From Halosegnis longus (lineage in GTDB: Archaea > Halobacteriota > Halobacteria > Halobacteriales > Haloarculaceae), in NCBI RefSeq assembly GCF_009663395.1, contig NZ_QKNW01000001.1, forward strand, positions 1,364,001 through 1,428,000: DNA of 64,000 nucleotides, in the 5' to 3' direction. The number at the start of each line of letters is the position of its first letter. Positions within the stretch are counted from its first letter, which is position 1. Below the pieces are notes generated by a model, which worked only from the letters and a program-made list of their open reading frames with translations, ran no database searches and was not told the origin of the DNA. Position numbers and translations under genes: made by a program. Shown piece by piece: positions 1-9,513 of the stretch.

Positions 1-1217
1 GGAAACGGGAGGCTCCCGACCACCTGTACCGAGTCGAGACACGCACCGGTAGAGAACTCACCATCACGCCCTCACATCCGCTGTTCGTCAGTCGAGACGG
101 CGGGACGAATGCGGTCGTTGCCGACGATATCGACGCGGGCGAGTTCATCGCTGTGCCGCGGTCACTCTCCACGACGGGCGACGACACGCTTGACGTATCC
201 GTCCGTCGCTCTGCGGCGAACAACGCCGTCCGGCTTGACGTTCCCGATGAACTCACACCGTGGCTTGCACGCCTGCTCGGCTTCATCATCGCCGAAGGAT
301 ACGTCCAACGTCACGACGGCGGCAGCGGAACGACCTACGTCACGAACAACGACCGAGAGATTCTCGACGATGTGACGGCAGGGTTCGAGCGGCTCGGACT
401 GAATCCGACGGAGCGAACGAGCCACGAGGGGAACCAGGCGAACGAAATCGTCTGTTCGTCGAGTGAGTTCGTCAGCTTCCTCGATTCACTGGAGCCGGCG
501 ATGCTTGAGGACTCGGGCCACCAGCGGGTCCCCGACTGTCTGTATCGTGCGACGAATCCGACGAAGCGTGGATTCATCCGTGCGGTCGTCGACGCCGAAG
601 GGACCGTCTCACCGAAACAGCGGTCGGTCGTCGTCTCATCGACGAGTCGCGACCTGCTTGACGGGCTCCGCACGCTGCTGCTCGCGTTCGGCATCGAGTC
701 ACAGCTTCGCGAGAAGGCCGGCGGAAGCTTCCGCCTCCGTATTTCGGGAGAGGACTTTGAGCGATACTGTGAGGATGTCGGCTTCGTCACCGAGCGCAAG
801 GCGACTGCAGCCGCCGAGGTCGCCGGCAGTGACTCGAACACGAATCGTGACGTGATTCCAAACGTCGGGGACACGCTCCGAACCCTTCGTGAGGGACTCG
901 GGCTGACACAGACAGAGTGTGGGCTTCCGCGAAGTACCTACCAACACTACGAACGCGGCGACCGCAACCCGAGCCGCGAGAGTCTCCGAACTGTCGTTGA
1001 GACGTTCACCGAAGCCGCAGACGCGCGAGCGGTCGCCGCCGACGGTGGGCTGGATGTCGAGCGAACGCTCGCGTCGCTTCGCGCGCTCGTCGCCGGCGAC
1101 ATCTCGTGGGACCGGATCAGTCGCATCGAGTCGGTGGAACCGGACGACGAGTGGGTGTACGACCTCGAAATCGAGGGAACACACAACTACCTGACGAACG
1201 GCGTCGTCTCACACAAC
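1..1217 (+). mobile_element. Intein 1 in MCM (C-terminal part), LAGLIDADG homing endonuclease with internal HTH
   Basis: Protein-splicing element in frame with MCM; its N-terminus is upstream of the window. Visible parts in order: block B (TPSHPLF, near base 60), two LAGLIDADG helices (LLGFIIAEG near 276-302 and IRAVVDAEG near 578-604, each with its acidic residue), a helix-turn-helix of Cro/XRE type (about 868-1010), and the C-terminal splice blocks ending GVVSHN. Splicing joins N to serine at base 1218. Because the downstream extein starts SQLLQYV, the element sits inside the ATPase P-loop (GDPGTGK/S). That upstream half is inferred, not seen. The endonuclease motifs look intact, so the element may still be mobile. 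Confidence 0.93.
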
Positions 1218-3887
1218 TCTCAGCTACTTCAGTACGTAAAGAAACTAGCGCCCAGAAGTGTCTACACTTCTGGGAAAGGTTCCAGCTCTGCCGGGTTGAC
1301 GGCGGCGGCCGTGCGCGACGACTTCGGTGAGGGCCAGCAGTGGACGCTCGAGGCCGGCGCGCTCGTGCTCGCCGACCAAGGGATTGCGGCGGTTGACGAA
1401 TTGGACAAAATGCGGCCCGAAGACCGTTCAGCCATGCACGAAGCGCTCGAACAGCAGTCGTACCACCCGGATACCGAGGTGCTGTTCGCCGACGGTCGTC
1501 GTGTCGAAATCGGCGAGTTCGTCGATTCGGAGATGGCGGCACGCTCGGATGAGGTAGTCGATGGCGTCGACTGCGAAATTCTCCCCGTCGACGATACGCG
1601 AATCCACTCGGTCGATTTCGAGACGAACGAGGTTCGAAAGGAGCCAATCGACCGCGTGAGCCGCCACGAGGCTCCCGACGAGTTCGTGCGGGTGACGTTC
1701 TCGAACGGTCGTGACGTGCTCGTGACGCCGGAGCATCCGATGTTCGCCGACGTTGACGGCGACGTTGGTACCGTTGAGGCGCGCAATATCGAAGAAGGGG
1801 CCTTCGTTCCGGCCCCGCGCAAGCTTCCGAACTCGGCTGCTGGCGTCGAACTCGACGAGGAACCGCACCGTGGTACGGAACGCGATGTCTCACTTCCCGA
1901 CGAGCTGAGCTGTGATCTCGCAGAGATCCTCGGTTTCCTCACCGCAGAGGGACACTCCTACGCCGGCTCTGCCCACGAAATCGGCTTCTCGAATCAGGAC
2001 GAGCGGCTGTTGGCCCGCATGGACGACCTGATGACCCGCGAGTTCGGCTTCCAGAGCACCGACACGACGAACGACGCGGGAACGGTGACGAAGCGGTGGG
2101 TCTCCACGAAGCTGTACCGGTGGTTCGAACAGAACTTCCCCGAGTTCATGCACACTGCCCGGGAGAAGCGGATTCCGGCCCGCGTGCTCGGTGCCTCCGA
2201 AGAGCACATCCGTCGGTTCCTCGTCGGCGCGTTCGCCGGTGACGGCGGCGTCGAGAGCGAAGCGATGTCGTTCTCGACGGCCTCCGACGGACTGGCCGAG
2301 GATTACGCCGACGCGCTGGCGAAGGTCGGTGTCGCCTCCAGAATCCACCACGACACCGCCGAAGACGCATGGAAAGTGTACGTGATGGGTGACTCGACGG
2401 AGCGATTCGTTGATGCGGTCGTAGAGCCGGCAGACGACCGGTACGACGACGCCCGCACGTTCGCCAACCGAAGCGAGGCGACGAGCCGCCACCACGACGT
2501 GCTCCCGACGAGTGCTGTCCGCGAACTTCGCGAACTCAGAACGCTCGTGGGACTCGGCAAGACCGGGCAGTTCCGCCCGCACATCGACGAGGGATTCGGC
2601 ATTCAAATCGAGACCGTCGACACGCAGCTATCGACGGTTCGCGACCGAATCAAAACTGTCCGTGCGGCTGTTGCTGACGCAGACGACCTCGCTTCCGTCC
2701 GTGCTGCCGTCGACTGGTCCGGACGCCAACTTGGAGAGCGAATCGACGAGACGACGAGCCGGATTCACTACGCCGAAGACGGCGGCTACGACGTTGAGGT
2801 TCGCGAGCAACTGACCGAACGCGCCAGAACTGCCGTGCTGGCGGCGATGGACGAGGCCGAACGCCGCGTTGACGCGCTCGATGCGCGGACGGACATTCGC
2901 TACTACCGCGTTACCGACGTTGAGACCGTCCCCAACGAGGGGGAGTACGCGACCGACTGGGTGTACGACGTGACTGTCGAGCCGACAAACACGTTCGTGA
3001 GTCAGGGTGTCGCGCTCCACAACTCGATTTCCATCTCGAAGGCCGGCATCAACGCGACGCTGAAGTCGCGATGTTCGCTGCTCGGCGCAGCGAACCCGAA
3101 GTACGGTCGATTCGACGAGTACGAACCGATCCCCGAGCAGATCGACCTCGAACCCGCCCTCGTCTCGCGATTCGATCTCATCTTCACGGTGACGGACAAG
3201 CCGAACCCGGAGAAGGACCGCGACCTCGCGGACCACATCATCAACACGAACTACGCCGGCGAGCTGTTCACCCACCGCGAGAGCGTGCCGACGTCGAACA
3301 TCTCCGAGGAGGAAGTCGAGAGCGTCACCGAGGACGTGGAGCCGGAGATCGACGCCGAACTCCTCCGGAAGTATATCGCCTACGCGAAGCGGACCTGTTT
3401 CCCGACGATGACGGAGGAGGCGAAAGCCGAGATCCGGGACTTCTACGTCGACCTGCGCTCGAAGGGAGCCAGCGAGGACGCGCCCGTGCCGGTGACCGCC
3501 CGGAAGCTGGAGGCGCTCGTCCGGCTGGCCGAGGCGTCCGCCCGCGTCCGGCTGTCGGACACCGTCGAGAAGCGCGACGCCGAGAAGGTGGTCGGTATCG
3601 TGCGCGACTCGCTGGAGGCCATCGGCGTCGACCCCGAGACCGGCGAGTTCGACGTGGACATGGTCGAGGCCGGCTCCTCGAAGAGCCAGCGCGACCGCAT
3701 CAAGAACATCAAGGGCATCATCAACGAACTCGAAGAGGAGTACGAGGACGGCGCGCCAATCGAGGAGGTGTACGAGAAGGCCGACGCCGTCGGGATGGAC
3801 CGCGACAAGGCGGAACACGAAATCGAGAAGCTCCGGCGACAGGGTGACATCTACGAGCCGACGACCGACCACCTGCGAACGGTCTGA
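1..3887 (+). CDS. mcm: MCM replicative DNA helicase, C-terminal part, interrupted by two inteins
   Basis: Minichromosome maintenance protein, the hexameric ATPase that unwinds DNA ahead of the archaeal replisome. The reading frame is open from the left edge, so the start and the N-terminal domains lie outside the window. After removal of two inteins, the visible host protein has an 80-residue piece beginning SQLLQYV (the residues after the P-loop GDPGTGK, which must lie upstream) and containing the Walker B stretch VDELDKM. A second piece has sensor 1 (GAANP), the arginine finger region (LVSRFDLIF) and a C-terminal winged-helix domain. The protein is recognisable with high certainty. The stop TGA overlaps the ATG of the next small gene, so the two are probably translated together. 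Confidence 0.96.
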   Translation, partial: KREAPDHLYRVETRTGRELTITPSHPLFVSRDGGTNAVVADDIDAGEFIAVPRSLSTTGDDTLDVSVRRSAANNAVRLDVPDELTPWLARLLGFIIAEGYVQRHDGGSGTTYVTNNDREILDDVTAGFERLGLNPTERTSHEGNQANEIVCSSSEFVSFLDSLEPAMLEDSGHQRVPDCLYRATNPTKRGFIRAVVDAEGTVSPKQRSVVVSSTSRDLLDGLRTLLLAFGIESQLREKAGGSFRLRISGEDFERYCEDVGFVTERKATAAAEVAGSDSNTNRDVIPNVGDTLRTLREGLGLTQTECGLPRSTYQHYERGDRNPSRESLRTVVETFTEAADARAVAADGGLDVERTLASLRALVAGDISWDRISRIESVEPDDEWVYDLEIEGTHNYLTNGVVSHNSQLLQYVKKLAPRSVYTSGKGSSSAGLTAAAVRDDFGEGQQWTLEAGALVLADQGIAAVDELDKMRPEDRSAMHEALEQQSYHPDTEVLFADGRRVEIGEFVDSEMAARSDEVVDGVDCEILPVDDTRIHSVDFETNEVRKEPIDRVSRHEAPDEFVRVTFSNGRDVLVTPEHPMFADVDGDVGTVEARNIEEGAFVPAPRKLPNSAAGVELDEEPHRGTERDVSLPDELSCDLAEILGFLTAEGHSYAGSAHEIGFSNQDERLLARMDDLMTREFGFQSTDTTNDAGTVTKRWVSTKLYRWFEQNFPEFMHTAREKRIPARVLGASEEHIRRFLVGAFAGDGGVESEAMSFSTASDGLAEDYADALAKVGVASRIHHDTAEDAWKVYVMGDSTERFVDAVVEPADDRYDDARTFANRSEATSRHHDVLPTSAVRELRELRTLVGLGKTGQFRPHIDEGFGIQIETVDTQLSTVRDRIKTVRAAVADADDLASVRAAVDWSGRQLGERIDETTSRIHYAEDGGYDVEVREQLTERARTAVLAAMDEAERRVDALDARTDIRYYRVTDVETVPNEGEYATDWVYDVTVEPTNTFVSQGVALHNSISISKAGINATLKSRCSLLGAANPKYGRFDEYEPIPEQIDLEPALVSRFDLIFTVTDKPNPEKDRDLADHIINTNYAGELFTHRESVPTSNISEEEVESVTEDVEPEIDAELLRKYIAYAKRTCFPTMTEEAKAEIRDFYVDLRSKGASEDAPVPVTARKLEALVRLAEASARVRLSDTVEKRDAEKVVGIVRDSLEAIGVDPETGEFDVDMVEAGSSKSQRDRIKNIKGIINELEEEYEDGAPIEEVYEKADAVGMDRDKAEHEIEKLRRQGDIYEPTTDHLRTV
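1458..3023 (+). mobile_element. Intein 2 in MCM, full length (522 aa), LAGLIDADG homing endonuclease
   Basis: Complete in-frame intein inserted after MHEALEQQ, a conserved MCM stretch just after Walker B; the host resumes as [13 protein letters not shown]. The first intein residue is serine (SYHPDTEV), not the commoner cysteine. The last residues are VALHN, followed by serine +1. Block B-like TPEHPMF is near base 1729. LAGLIDADG helices are ILGFLTAEG (near 1926) and LVGAFAGDG (near 2220), both with acidic residues retained. About 170 residues of predicted helix without a recognised family lie between the endonuclease and the C-terminal splice blocks. The base 1458 boundary is set by the serine codon that restores the uninterrupted MCM sequence. 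Confidence 0.95.
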
Positions 3888-4156
3888 TGGACCGCATCTC
3901 AACGCTGCGCAACATCGAGGACGCGCTCGCGGCGTTCGAAGACGGGGAGTGTGACCTCGCGGAACTCGAACGCCGCGTCCGGGGAGCCGTACGCACCTAC
4001 GCGACCGAACTGGAGGGTGACCAGCGAGCCTACCGCGCAACGGGCGAGGAACCGGCCGACGGGCGGGTGGTGCTCGCGCCCTCCGAGGGGGCGGCCCGCG
4101 AGCGACTCGCCGACCTGCTTTCCGGCGACCCCGACTTCGAGATGAACGAGGTCTGA
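3887..4156 (+). CDS. Small conserved haloarchaeal protein coupled to mcm
   Basis: An 89-residue acidic protein whose ATG shares a base with the MCM stop codon (TGATG), pointing to translational coupling. The sequence is mostly predicted helix (LRNIEDALAAFEDGECDLAELERRV), with no transmembrane segment, cysteine pair or known catalytic motif. I recognise no function. Position behind mcm suggests a role in, or regulation with, replication, but that is inference. It ends two bases before the convergent phosphoesterase gene. Confidence 0.75.
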   Translation: MDRISTLRNIEDALAAFEDGECDLAELERRVRGAVRTYATELEGDQRAYRATGEEPADGRVVLAPSEGAARERLADLLSGDPDFEMNEV

Positions 4157-4157
4157 G

Positions 4158-5078
4158 TCACTCGCCGAGCCGGCGGGTCGTCGCGTCGAGAATGCCCTGT
4201 GCGAGTGGCTTCCCGGTTCTGGCGTACCAGTAGGCCTCTGCCGTCCCGGCTCTGTCGGCCAGTGGGACGAACCGGACGGTCGTTCCGTCGGCCGCGACGC
4301 GCAGCCACACCATCCCCTGTGGAAACGAGCAGGTCGCCGGGGCGAGCAGTTCGGTCACGCCGTCGCGGTCCTCGACTGCGGGGACGTGCTGGTGACCGGT
4401 GAGAGCCAGCGGAACTCCAGCCTCCGCGAGCAGGGCACGAACGCGTGTCGCGTCGGTCGCGGCGAAGTTCGACCACGGCTCGCCGCCCGGATGTTCGGGT
4501 AACGGACCGAGGTTGTGGTGTGCGACGACGAGCGTCGGCGTTTCCGGTTCGTCGGCGAGCAGGTCGGCGAGCCGGCTCCGCTGTGCCGGACCGACGGCTC
4601 CACCCCACGTGTCGCGAGTCGACACGTCTCCCGGTGCTGCGGTGTTGAGACAGACGACGCGAAGCCCACCGACCCGAAGCACTAGGGGGTAGGCGGCGGC
4701 GTCCGGCCTGGTCGCGTCGCCGCGGTAACGTCGGGCGAAGTCGGTGACGGGCGGCGTCTCGTGGCCGTCGAAGGACTTCGCCACGTCGTGGTTGCCCGGT
4801 ATCGCGGTCCACGGCACCGACAGGTCGGCGAGGAGCTCGTCCACGCGGTCGAACTCCGCGGGGTGGCCGTCGTTCGTCAGGTCGCCGGCGAAGACGACGG
4901 CGTCGGCCTCATTTGCCGTCTCGATAGCCGTCCGGAGCCGCGGCTCGCTCCGGTGGCGGAGCTTCCACGTTCCGCGTCCCTCGACCGCGAGATGCGGGTC
5001 CGCGATGACGGCGAGCGTCACCGGCTCGGCGAGCCGCGGGCGGGCGAGGTCGGCGACGACTGGGCCTCGGTCGGTCAC
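4158..5078 (-). CDS. Calcineurin-like metallophosphoesterase
   Basis: Predicted two-metal phosphoesterase of 306 residues. The family motifs are present in order: D27-x-H29, GDLTND at 65-70, GNHD at 95-98, a histidine pair in VVAHHN (about 185) and GHQH (about 229). It has no signal peptide, so it should act in the cytoplasm. The start is a GTG overlapping the stop of the upstream ABC ATPase gene (GTGA), which makes it the last gene of the transporter operon. The phosphate-ester substrate is unknown. Co-transcription suggests it acts on something the transporter imports, which is inference. Confidence 0.88.
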   Translation of the reverse strand: MTDRGPVVADLARPRLAEPVTLAVIADPHLAVEGRGTWKLRHRSEPRLRTAIETANEADAVVFAGDLTNDGHPAEFDRVDELLADLSVPWTAIPGNHDVAKSFDGHETPPVTDFARRYRGDATRPDAAAYPLVLRVGGLRVVCLNTAAPGDVSTRDTWGGAVGPAQRSRLADLLADEPETPTLVVAHHNLGPLPEHPGGEPWSNFAATDATRVRALLAEAGVPLALTGHQHVPAVEDRDGVTELLAPATCSFPQGMVWLRVAADGTTVRFVPLADRAGTAEAYWYARTGKPLAQGILDATTRRLGE

Positions 5079-6082
5079 GAGTCGAGCACGTGGACCCGTG
5101 ATTCATCGAGCGCGAGCGACACCGTGGCTCCGGGTTCCGGAATCTCGTCCAAGCGAAGCTCGACCGACTGTCCGTCGGCCAGCGTCGCGCGTCCGCGGAC
5201 CGAACCGCCGAGGTACGCGCGGTCGGTGACCGTCGCCTCGAAGTCGTCGCCGTAGACGAACGCTCCCGGCCGGACCGCGGCGGTCGCGGTCGCCGCCGTC
5301 GCGGTCGGTGCCGGTATCCGTATCGGGCCGGCGTCGATGTGACCGTCTCGGACCGGCCCCGACAGCAGCGTGGAGGAGCCGATGAAGTCGGCGACGAACT
5401 CGTTCGCCGGCTCCTCGTACAGCTCCGTCGGCGTCGCGACCTGTTCTAGCTTCCCGTCCGAGAGCACGGCGATGCGGTCGCACATCTCCATCGCCTCGGC
5501 CTGGTCGTGGGTGACGTACAGCGCGGTCACGTCGAGGTCGTCGAGCAGGGCGGAGATTTCGCGTCTGAGCCGGCGTTTCAGCTTCGCGTCCAGCCCGGTC
5601 ATCGGCTCGTCGAGTAGCAGTATCTCCGGCTCGATGGCGAGCGCGCGGGCGAGTCCGACCCGCTGTTGTTGGCCCCCGGAGAGCGTCGTCGGGTCGCGGT
5701 CGCCCAACTCGCCGATACCGAGCATATCGAGCAGGTCGTCGGCGCGCTCGCGCCGCTCCGTCTTCCCGACGCCGGCCATTCTGGGCCCGAAGGCGACGTT
5801 CTGGCGGACGGTCATGTTGTCGAACAGGGCGTACGACTGGAAGACGAGCCCGACGTTGCGCTGTTCGGGCGGGACGTGGGTCACGTCGCGGCCGCCGAAG
5901 GCGACGGTCCCCTCCGTCGGCGTCTCGAACCCCGCGACCGTTCGAAGGGTGGTGGTCTTCCCACAGCCCGAGGGGCCGACGACGCCGAGGGTCTCCCCCT
6001 CCGCGATGTCGAGCGACAGCCCGTTGACGGCGGTGGTCTGGTCGTACTGTTTCCGGACGGAATCGAGTGTGACGTGTGTCAT
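5075..6082 (-). CDS. ABC transporter ATP-binding protein (PotA/iron/thiamine-importer type)
   Basis: Cytoplasmic ATPase of 335 residues. It shows Walker A GPSGCGKTTT (about 36-45), the signature LSGGQQQR, Walker B LLLDEPMTGLD and an H-loop (VTHDQAEAM). After the nucleotide-binding domain comes a TOBE-like beta domain of about 90 residues. The frame stays open far upstream, but the ATG at 6082 is chosen because it overlaps the permease stop (ATGA) and starts at a typical N-terminus (MTHVTLDSV). It drives import through the two permeases encoded just upstream. The substrate cannot be read from the ATPase. Confidence 0.93.
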   Translation of the reverse strand: MTHVTLDSVRKQYDQTTAVNGLSLDIAEGETLGVVGPSGCGKTTTLRTVAGFETPTEGTVAFGGRDVTHVPPEQRNVGLVFQSYALFDNMTVRQNVAFGPRMAGVGKTERRERADDLLDMLGIGELGDRDPTTLSGGQQQRVGLARALAIEPEILLLDEPMTGLDAKLKRRLRREISALLDDLDVTALYVTHDQAEAMEMCDRIAVLSDGKLEQVATPTELYEEPANEFVADFIGSSTLLSGPVRDGHIDAGPIRIPAPTATAATATAAVRPGAFVYGDDFEATVTDRAYLGGSVRGRATLADGQSVELRLDEIPEPGATVSLALDESRVHVLDS

Positions 6083-6951
6083 TCGTGTGTCTGTGTGGTG
6101 AAGCCGTCGCGGCCGACGACCTGGAGCAGCAGCGTGATGGCCACGACGATACAGAAGAACATCGAGACGGCCGCTGCCGCCCGTGTGAAGGTGCTGTTCG
6201 AGATGTGCCGCTGTAAGAACAACGCGAGCGGCTGGGTGCCACGCGACCAGACGATGTACGAGAAGTTGAACTCCGCGGCCGCGAGCGTCCAGCAGATGAT
6301 GGAGCCGGAGACGATGCCGGCCCGCGCGTTCGGAATAGTGACGAGCAGGAGACTCGCCGGCCACGACGCCCCCAGCGACCGCGCCGACTCCTCCAGTTGC
6401 CGGAGGTCCATCGTCTCGAACTCGCTGCGGACGGCCATCACCATGAACGGCGCTTTGAGCAGCGAGTAGCCGATGACGAGACTCACGCTCGTCTGTGAGA
6501 GCGTCGGATACGCCCGCAGGAACGCGACGCCGAGAATCAGGCCGGGAACGAGCGGGAGCACCGACAGCGCGTCCACCCATTCCTTGCCTCGGAAGTCGTA
6601 GCGCGCGATGGCGTACGCGATTGGGACGCCGACGACGAGATTGATGGCCACGCCGCCGAGCGCGAGCCCGACGCTGAAGATGAGCTCCGAGGGCACCGTG
6701 AGCGTGAACGCGCCGAGCGAGACGAGCGTCTCCCACCCCATGCTGCGCTGTGAGCCGATGGAGTCGGTCAAGCCGAGCACGACCCGCCAGTTCTCGAAGC
6801 TGATGGGCCCCGAGGGGAACACGCCGGTCCACTCGCTGGCGACGGAGCCGACGAGCGTGAGCACGACCGGGCCGATGAGAAACGCGACCGCCGCGACGAG
6901 CACGGCGGTGACGACCGGTCGACCGAAGCGCCGCGACGGGGAGACGCTCAC
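6079..6951 (-). CDS. ABC transporter permease, subunit 2
   Basis: Inner-membrane permease of 290 residues with about six hydrophobic segments. It has the binding-protein-dependent coupling loop near the middle (EESARSLGASWPASLLLVTIP), matching the EAA motif that contacts the ATPase. The family covers spermidine/putrescine, iron(III), thiamine and 2-aminoethylphosphonate importers. It overlaps its neighbours by four bases on both sides (ATGA), so the three genes are one tightly coupled unit. Confidence 0.92.
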   Translation of the reverse strand: MSVSPSRRFGRPVVTAVLVAAVAFLIGPVVLTLVGSVASEWTGVFPSGPISFENWRVVLGLTDSIGSQRSMGWETLVSLGAFTLTVPSELIFSVGLALGGVAINLVVGVPIAYAIARYDFRGKEWVDALSVLPLVPGLILGVAFLRAYPTLSQTSVSLVIGYSLLKAPFMVMAVRSEFETMDLRQLEESARSLGASWPASLLLVTIPNARAGIVSGSIICWTLAAAEFNFSYIVWSRGTQPLALFLQRHISNSTFTRAAAAVSMFFCIVVAITLLLQVVGRDGFTTQTHE

Positions 6952-7853
6952 AGCCCCACCTCCGCGCTCGTGTACCGAAGTCCGAGGACGGTAAACAGGA
7001 ACGTGAAGGCGAAGAAGACGACCGCGAGCGCACCGGCGACGGGGAACGAGCCGCCGGAGAGCTCACGGTCGATCTGGAGCGTCCACACCACCAGCGCCTG
7101 GATGACGATGAGCGTCCCGAAGATTGCGAGTGCGGTCCGGAAGGTGAGGATGAACGCACCGGCGATGCCGGCCCGTATCTGGGGAAGCGTCACGTGCCGG
7201 AACGTCTCGAACGGGGTCGCGCCGAGCGACTGGGCGGCCTCCTCGGCGGCGGTGTCGAGTTCGGCGTAGCTCCCCCGGAGGATGAGCGTCGCGCGGGGAA
7301 TCATCGAGTAGAGAAACGCAAAAAAGAGGCCGGGAACGCTCGTCGCGACGGCGAGGTCGATTGCGCTCCGGCCGGACATCGCGGCCACGATGTTCGTGAC
7401 GACGCCGTTGTTGCCGAACAGGACGAGTATCATGAACGCCGCGACGATGCCCGGGAGGCTGATGGGAAAGGAGACGAGCGTCACCCACAGCCCCGAGGCG
7501 GGAAGCTCGTACTTCCGGAGTGCGTGGGCGATGGGAACCGCAATCGCGACCGAGGTGACGGTCGTCGCGGTCGCGAACCACAGGGAGTTGAACGCGACGC
7601 CGCGGTAGTAGGGGTCCGTCGCGAGGGTGCGGTAGGCGTCGAGCGTGAAGCCGACCGACTCGTACGGCTGCGTCGAGACGCTCATCCGAATCGCCTCCGT
7701 CAGCGGGTAGATGCCGGCGACGAGAAGCAAGAGTGCAAACGGGAGACAGAGCACCGCGATGCGTCGTCGCTCGCGTTGGGCCTCCGTCTGTGCGGTCAGT
7801 CCCGACAGCCCGACCGGGAGGCTCGTGTACTGTTCGTCGTCCGAGGTCGCCAT
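6948..7853 (-). CDS. ABC transporter permease, subunit 1
   Basis: Partner permease of 301 residues with about six transmembrane segments and an EAA-type loop (EEAAQSLGATPFETFRHVTLP). The N-terminal 30 residues are cytoplasmic and precede the first hydrophobic helix (IAVLCLPFALLLLVAGIYPL). It lies directly behind the binding-protein gene, the start codon sharing one base with its stop. With the second permease it forms a heterodimeric import channel. Confidence 0.92.
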   Translation of the reverse strand: MATSDDEQYTSLPVGLSGLTAQTEAQRERRRIAVLCLPFALLLLVAGIYPLTEAIRMSVSTQPYESVGFTLDAYRTLATDPYYRGVAFNSLWFATATTVTSVAIAVPIAHALRKYELPASGLWVTLVSFPISLPGIVAAFMILVLFGNNGVVTNIVAAMSGRSAIDLAVATSVPGLFFAFLYSMIPRATLILRGSYAELDTAAEEAAQSLGATPFETFRHVTLPQIRAGIAGAFILTFRTALAIFGTLIVIQALVVWTLQIDRELSGGSFPVAGALAVVFFAFTFLFTVLGLRYTSAEVGL

Positions 7854-9016
7854 CAGATGTTCGCGCCCCGGGTGATATCCTCGATGATGCGGTCCTGCTC
7901 GTCGACGAGCCGGCCGTAGTCGACCTGGAACTCGGTTCGCTCGTACTCGGCGGGGTCGATGAACTCGTCGGGTAACTCCAGCTCGTCGGAGCGAATCGGC
8001 CGGACGTAGGCGTCGAGGAACTGCTGTTGGCCCTCCAAGGAGAGGACGTAATCCATGAACAGCTTTCCGGCCTCGGGGTTCGGCGCGTCTTCGAGTAGGG
8101 CGTAGCCGTACGGCATGTTGAGCGCGCCCTGATTGCCGTTTTCGCCCGCAAGTAGCGCGACGTCGACGTTCTCCTCGGCGATTTCGTCGTTGTTGTATTT
8201 CAGGTCCAGCCCGGAGTAGTCGTACCGCAGGAAGGTGGCGTACTCGCCGCTGGAGAACTGCGCGAGGAAGTTGTCGGTGAACTCCGCGCCGCCCTCCTGA
8301 ATCTGGTTGTAGTAGTCGATGACGGGCTGTACGTCGTCCATGCTCCCGCCGCGGGCGTTGTTAATCGACAGCGCCGTCGCGAGGCCGACCGCCGCCTGTG
8401 GCGTCTGGAGCGCGAGGTCCTGCATGATTTCGGGCTGGAGGAGGTCCTCCCACGTGGTCGGCGCGTCGAGACCCCGCTCCTCGTAGATGTCCGAGCGGTA
8501 GGTGACGGCGGTCGTCACGCGACGGGTCGCGGTGACGTGGCCGTCGTCGGTCTTGAGCGAGTCCGGAACCTGTTCCCAGCCGGCCGGCTTGTACGCCTGG
8601 GTGAACCCCTCGTTGCGGGCGCGCACCCCGTAGGTGTAGCCGCCGTTGTAGCCGGAGTGGTTCATGTTCGCCGCGTTCGCGCGCATGTGTTGGAGCGCTT
8701 CGCCCGACGAGCGGTCGTTGTCGTTGACCGCGACCCCGTAGTTGTTCTCGAAGCTCTCCATGATACTGGGCCAGTTCATCCACCCCGACTGGACGCAGTA
8801 GAAGTAGAGCATGTCCGGGAACGCAGTCGCCGTCACCTCCGTCTCGTAGTCGCCGTGACCGACAGTGTACGCCTGCTCTGCGTTACTGCTGTCGCTGGCG
8901 TTCTCGCCGCTGTCTCCACCGTTGCCGTCCCCAGTGTTTCCCGAGCAGCCGGACAGTCCGGCCGCGAGCGCCGCGCCTGTGCCCTGTAGCAAGCGTCGCC
9001 GTGTCTGTCGTGGCAT
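7853..9016 (-). CDS. Extracellular solute-binding lipoprotein of the ABC importer
   Basis: Substrate-binding protein of 387 residues and first gene of the operon. The N-terminus has a twin-arginine run (R6-R8), a hydrophobic stretch and a lipobox with C24 (LSGC), followed by a Gly/Asp/Ser-rich linker typical of haloarchaeal Tat lipoproteins anchored outside the membrane. The body resembles family 1 solute-binding proteins (spermidine, iron or thiamine type), for example the TWEDLLQPE stretch. The ligand is not identifiable by eye. No cysteine- or tyrosine-rich iron site stands out. The upstream gap holds a palindrome (9106-9123) and AT-rich promoter-like sequence. Confidence 0.9.
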   Translation of the reverse strand: MPRQTRRRLLQGTGAALAAGLSGCSGNTGDGNGGDSGENASDSSNAEQAYTVGHGDYETEVTATAFPDMLYFYCVQSGWMNWPSIMESFENNYGVAVNDNDRSSGEALQHMRANAANMNHSGYNGGYTYGVRARNEGFTQAYKPAGWEQVPDSLKTDDGHVTATRRVTTAVTYRSDIYEERGLDAPTTWEDLLQPEIMQDLALQTPQAAVGLATALSINNARGGSMDDVQPVIDYYNQIQEGGAEFTDNFLAQFSSGEYATFLRYDYSGLDLKYNNDEIAEENVDVALLAGENGNQGALNMPYGYALLEDAPNPEAGKLFMDYVLSLEGQQQFLDAYVRPIRSDELELPDEFIDPAEYERTEFQVDYGRLVDEQDRIIEDITRGANI

Positions 9017-9105
9017 CAGGTGAACGGGCCGAAGAGAGACGCAAAAGCGTGTATAATTGTTCAGTGAAGTGGTCTGTTCACCTCAATAACTAATGGATGA
9101 CAACG

Positions 9106-9123
9106 TTACGCACAGTAGCGTAA
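9106..9123. promoter_or_regulatory. Palindrome between divergent operons (candidate operator)
   Basis: TTACGC and GCGTAA, perfect 6-base arms separated by six bases. It lies in the AT-rich gap between the ABC importer operon (minus) and the 9169 operon (plus), about 20 bases before the plus-strand TATA-like box. The dyad suits binding by a dimeric repressor, but the regulator is unknown. Confidence 0.4.
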
Positions 9124-9143
9124 AATCCGCATACAAAACAACT

Positions 9144-9151
9144 AAATATTA
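9144..9151 (+). promoter_or_regulatory. TATA box for the 9169 operon
   Basis: AAATATTA lies 25 bases before the ATG at 9169, the spacing expected for an archaeal leaderless transcript. A GGAGG is also present one base before the ATG, too close to act as a normal ribosome-binding site. Confidence 0.45.
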
Positions 9152-9168
9152 TCTCCCGAAGCGGAGGT

Positions 9169-9513
9169 ATGTTGCTCGTCGTCGCGTACTCGCGGGCGGC
9201 CAGGCGGACGCTCAGAAATCTCCGGCGTGAACACGAAGAGACCGTCGTCAGGGAGTTCGGCCGCGCCACGCTGTTCGAGCCGACCGGCCACGGCGCGCTG
9301 CTCGCGTGTCGACTCCGCGAGCGGTATCCCGACGCCGTCCGCGTCGAGCGCACCCGACCGTTCAACGAGTTCGCCGTCCCCGAGATTCACGAGGCGGCCG
9401 TCGCCTACGAGACTCAGGCCTCGAAGTACACCCCCTACGCGCGGTTCGCGACCGGAACCGACCACCCCGGTCCCGACGCGCTGCGCGACCGCACGCTCGA
9501 CGCCGAGCCGTGA
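9169..9513 (+). CDS. Haloarchaeal conserved hypothetical protein
   Basis: A 114-residue soluble protein, first in a four-gene operon. It is rich in charged residues, with an Arg-rich N-terminal helix (RAARRTLRNLRREHEE) followed by a mixed alpha/beta region. There is no membrane segment, signal peptide or recognisable catalytic motif. The stop codon overlaps the GTG of the next gene. I do not recognise the function. The tight operon with a coiled-coil protein and a MinD-like protein suggests a shared role. Confidence 0.72.
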   Translation: MLLVVAYSRAARRTLRNLRREHEETVVREFGRATLFEPTGHGALLACRLRERYPDAVRVERTRPFNEFAVPEIHEAAVAYETQASKYTPYARFATGTDHPGPDALRDRTLDAEP

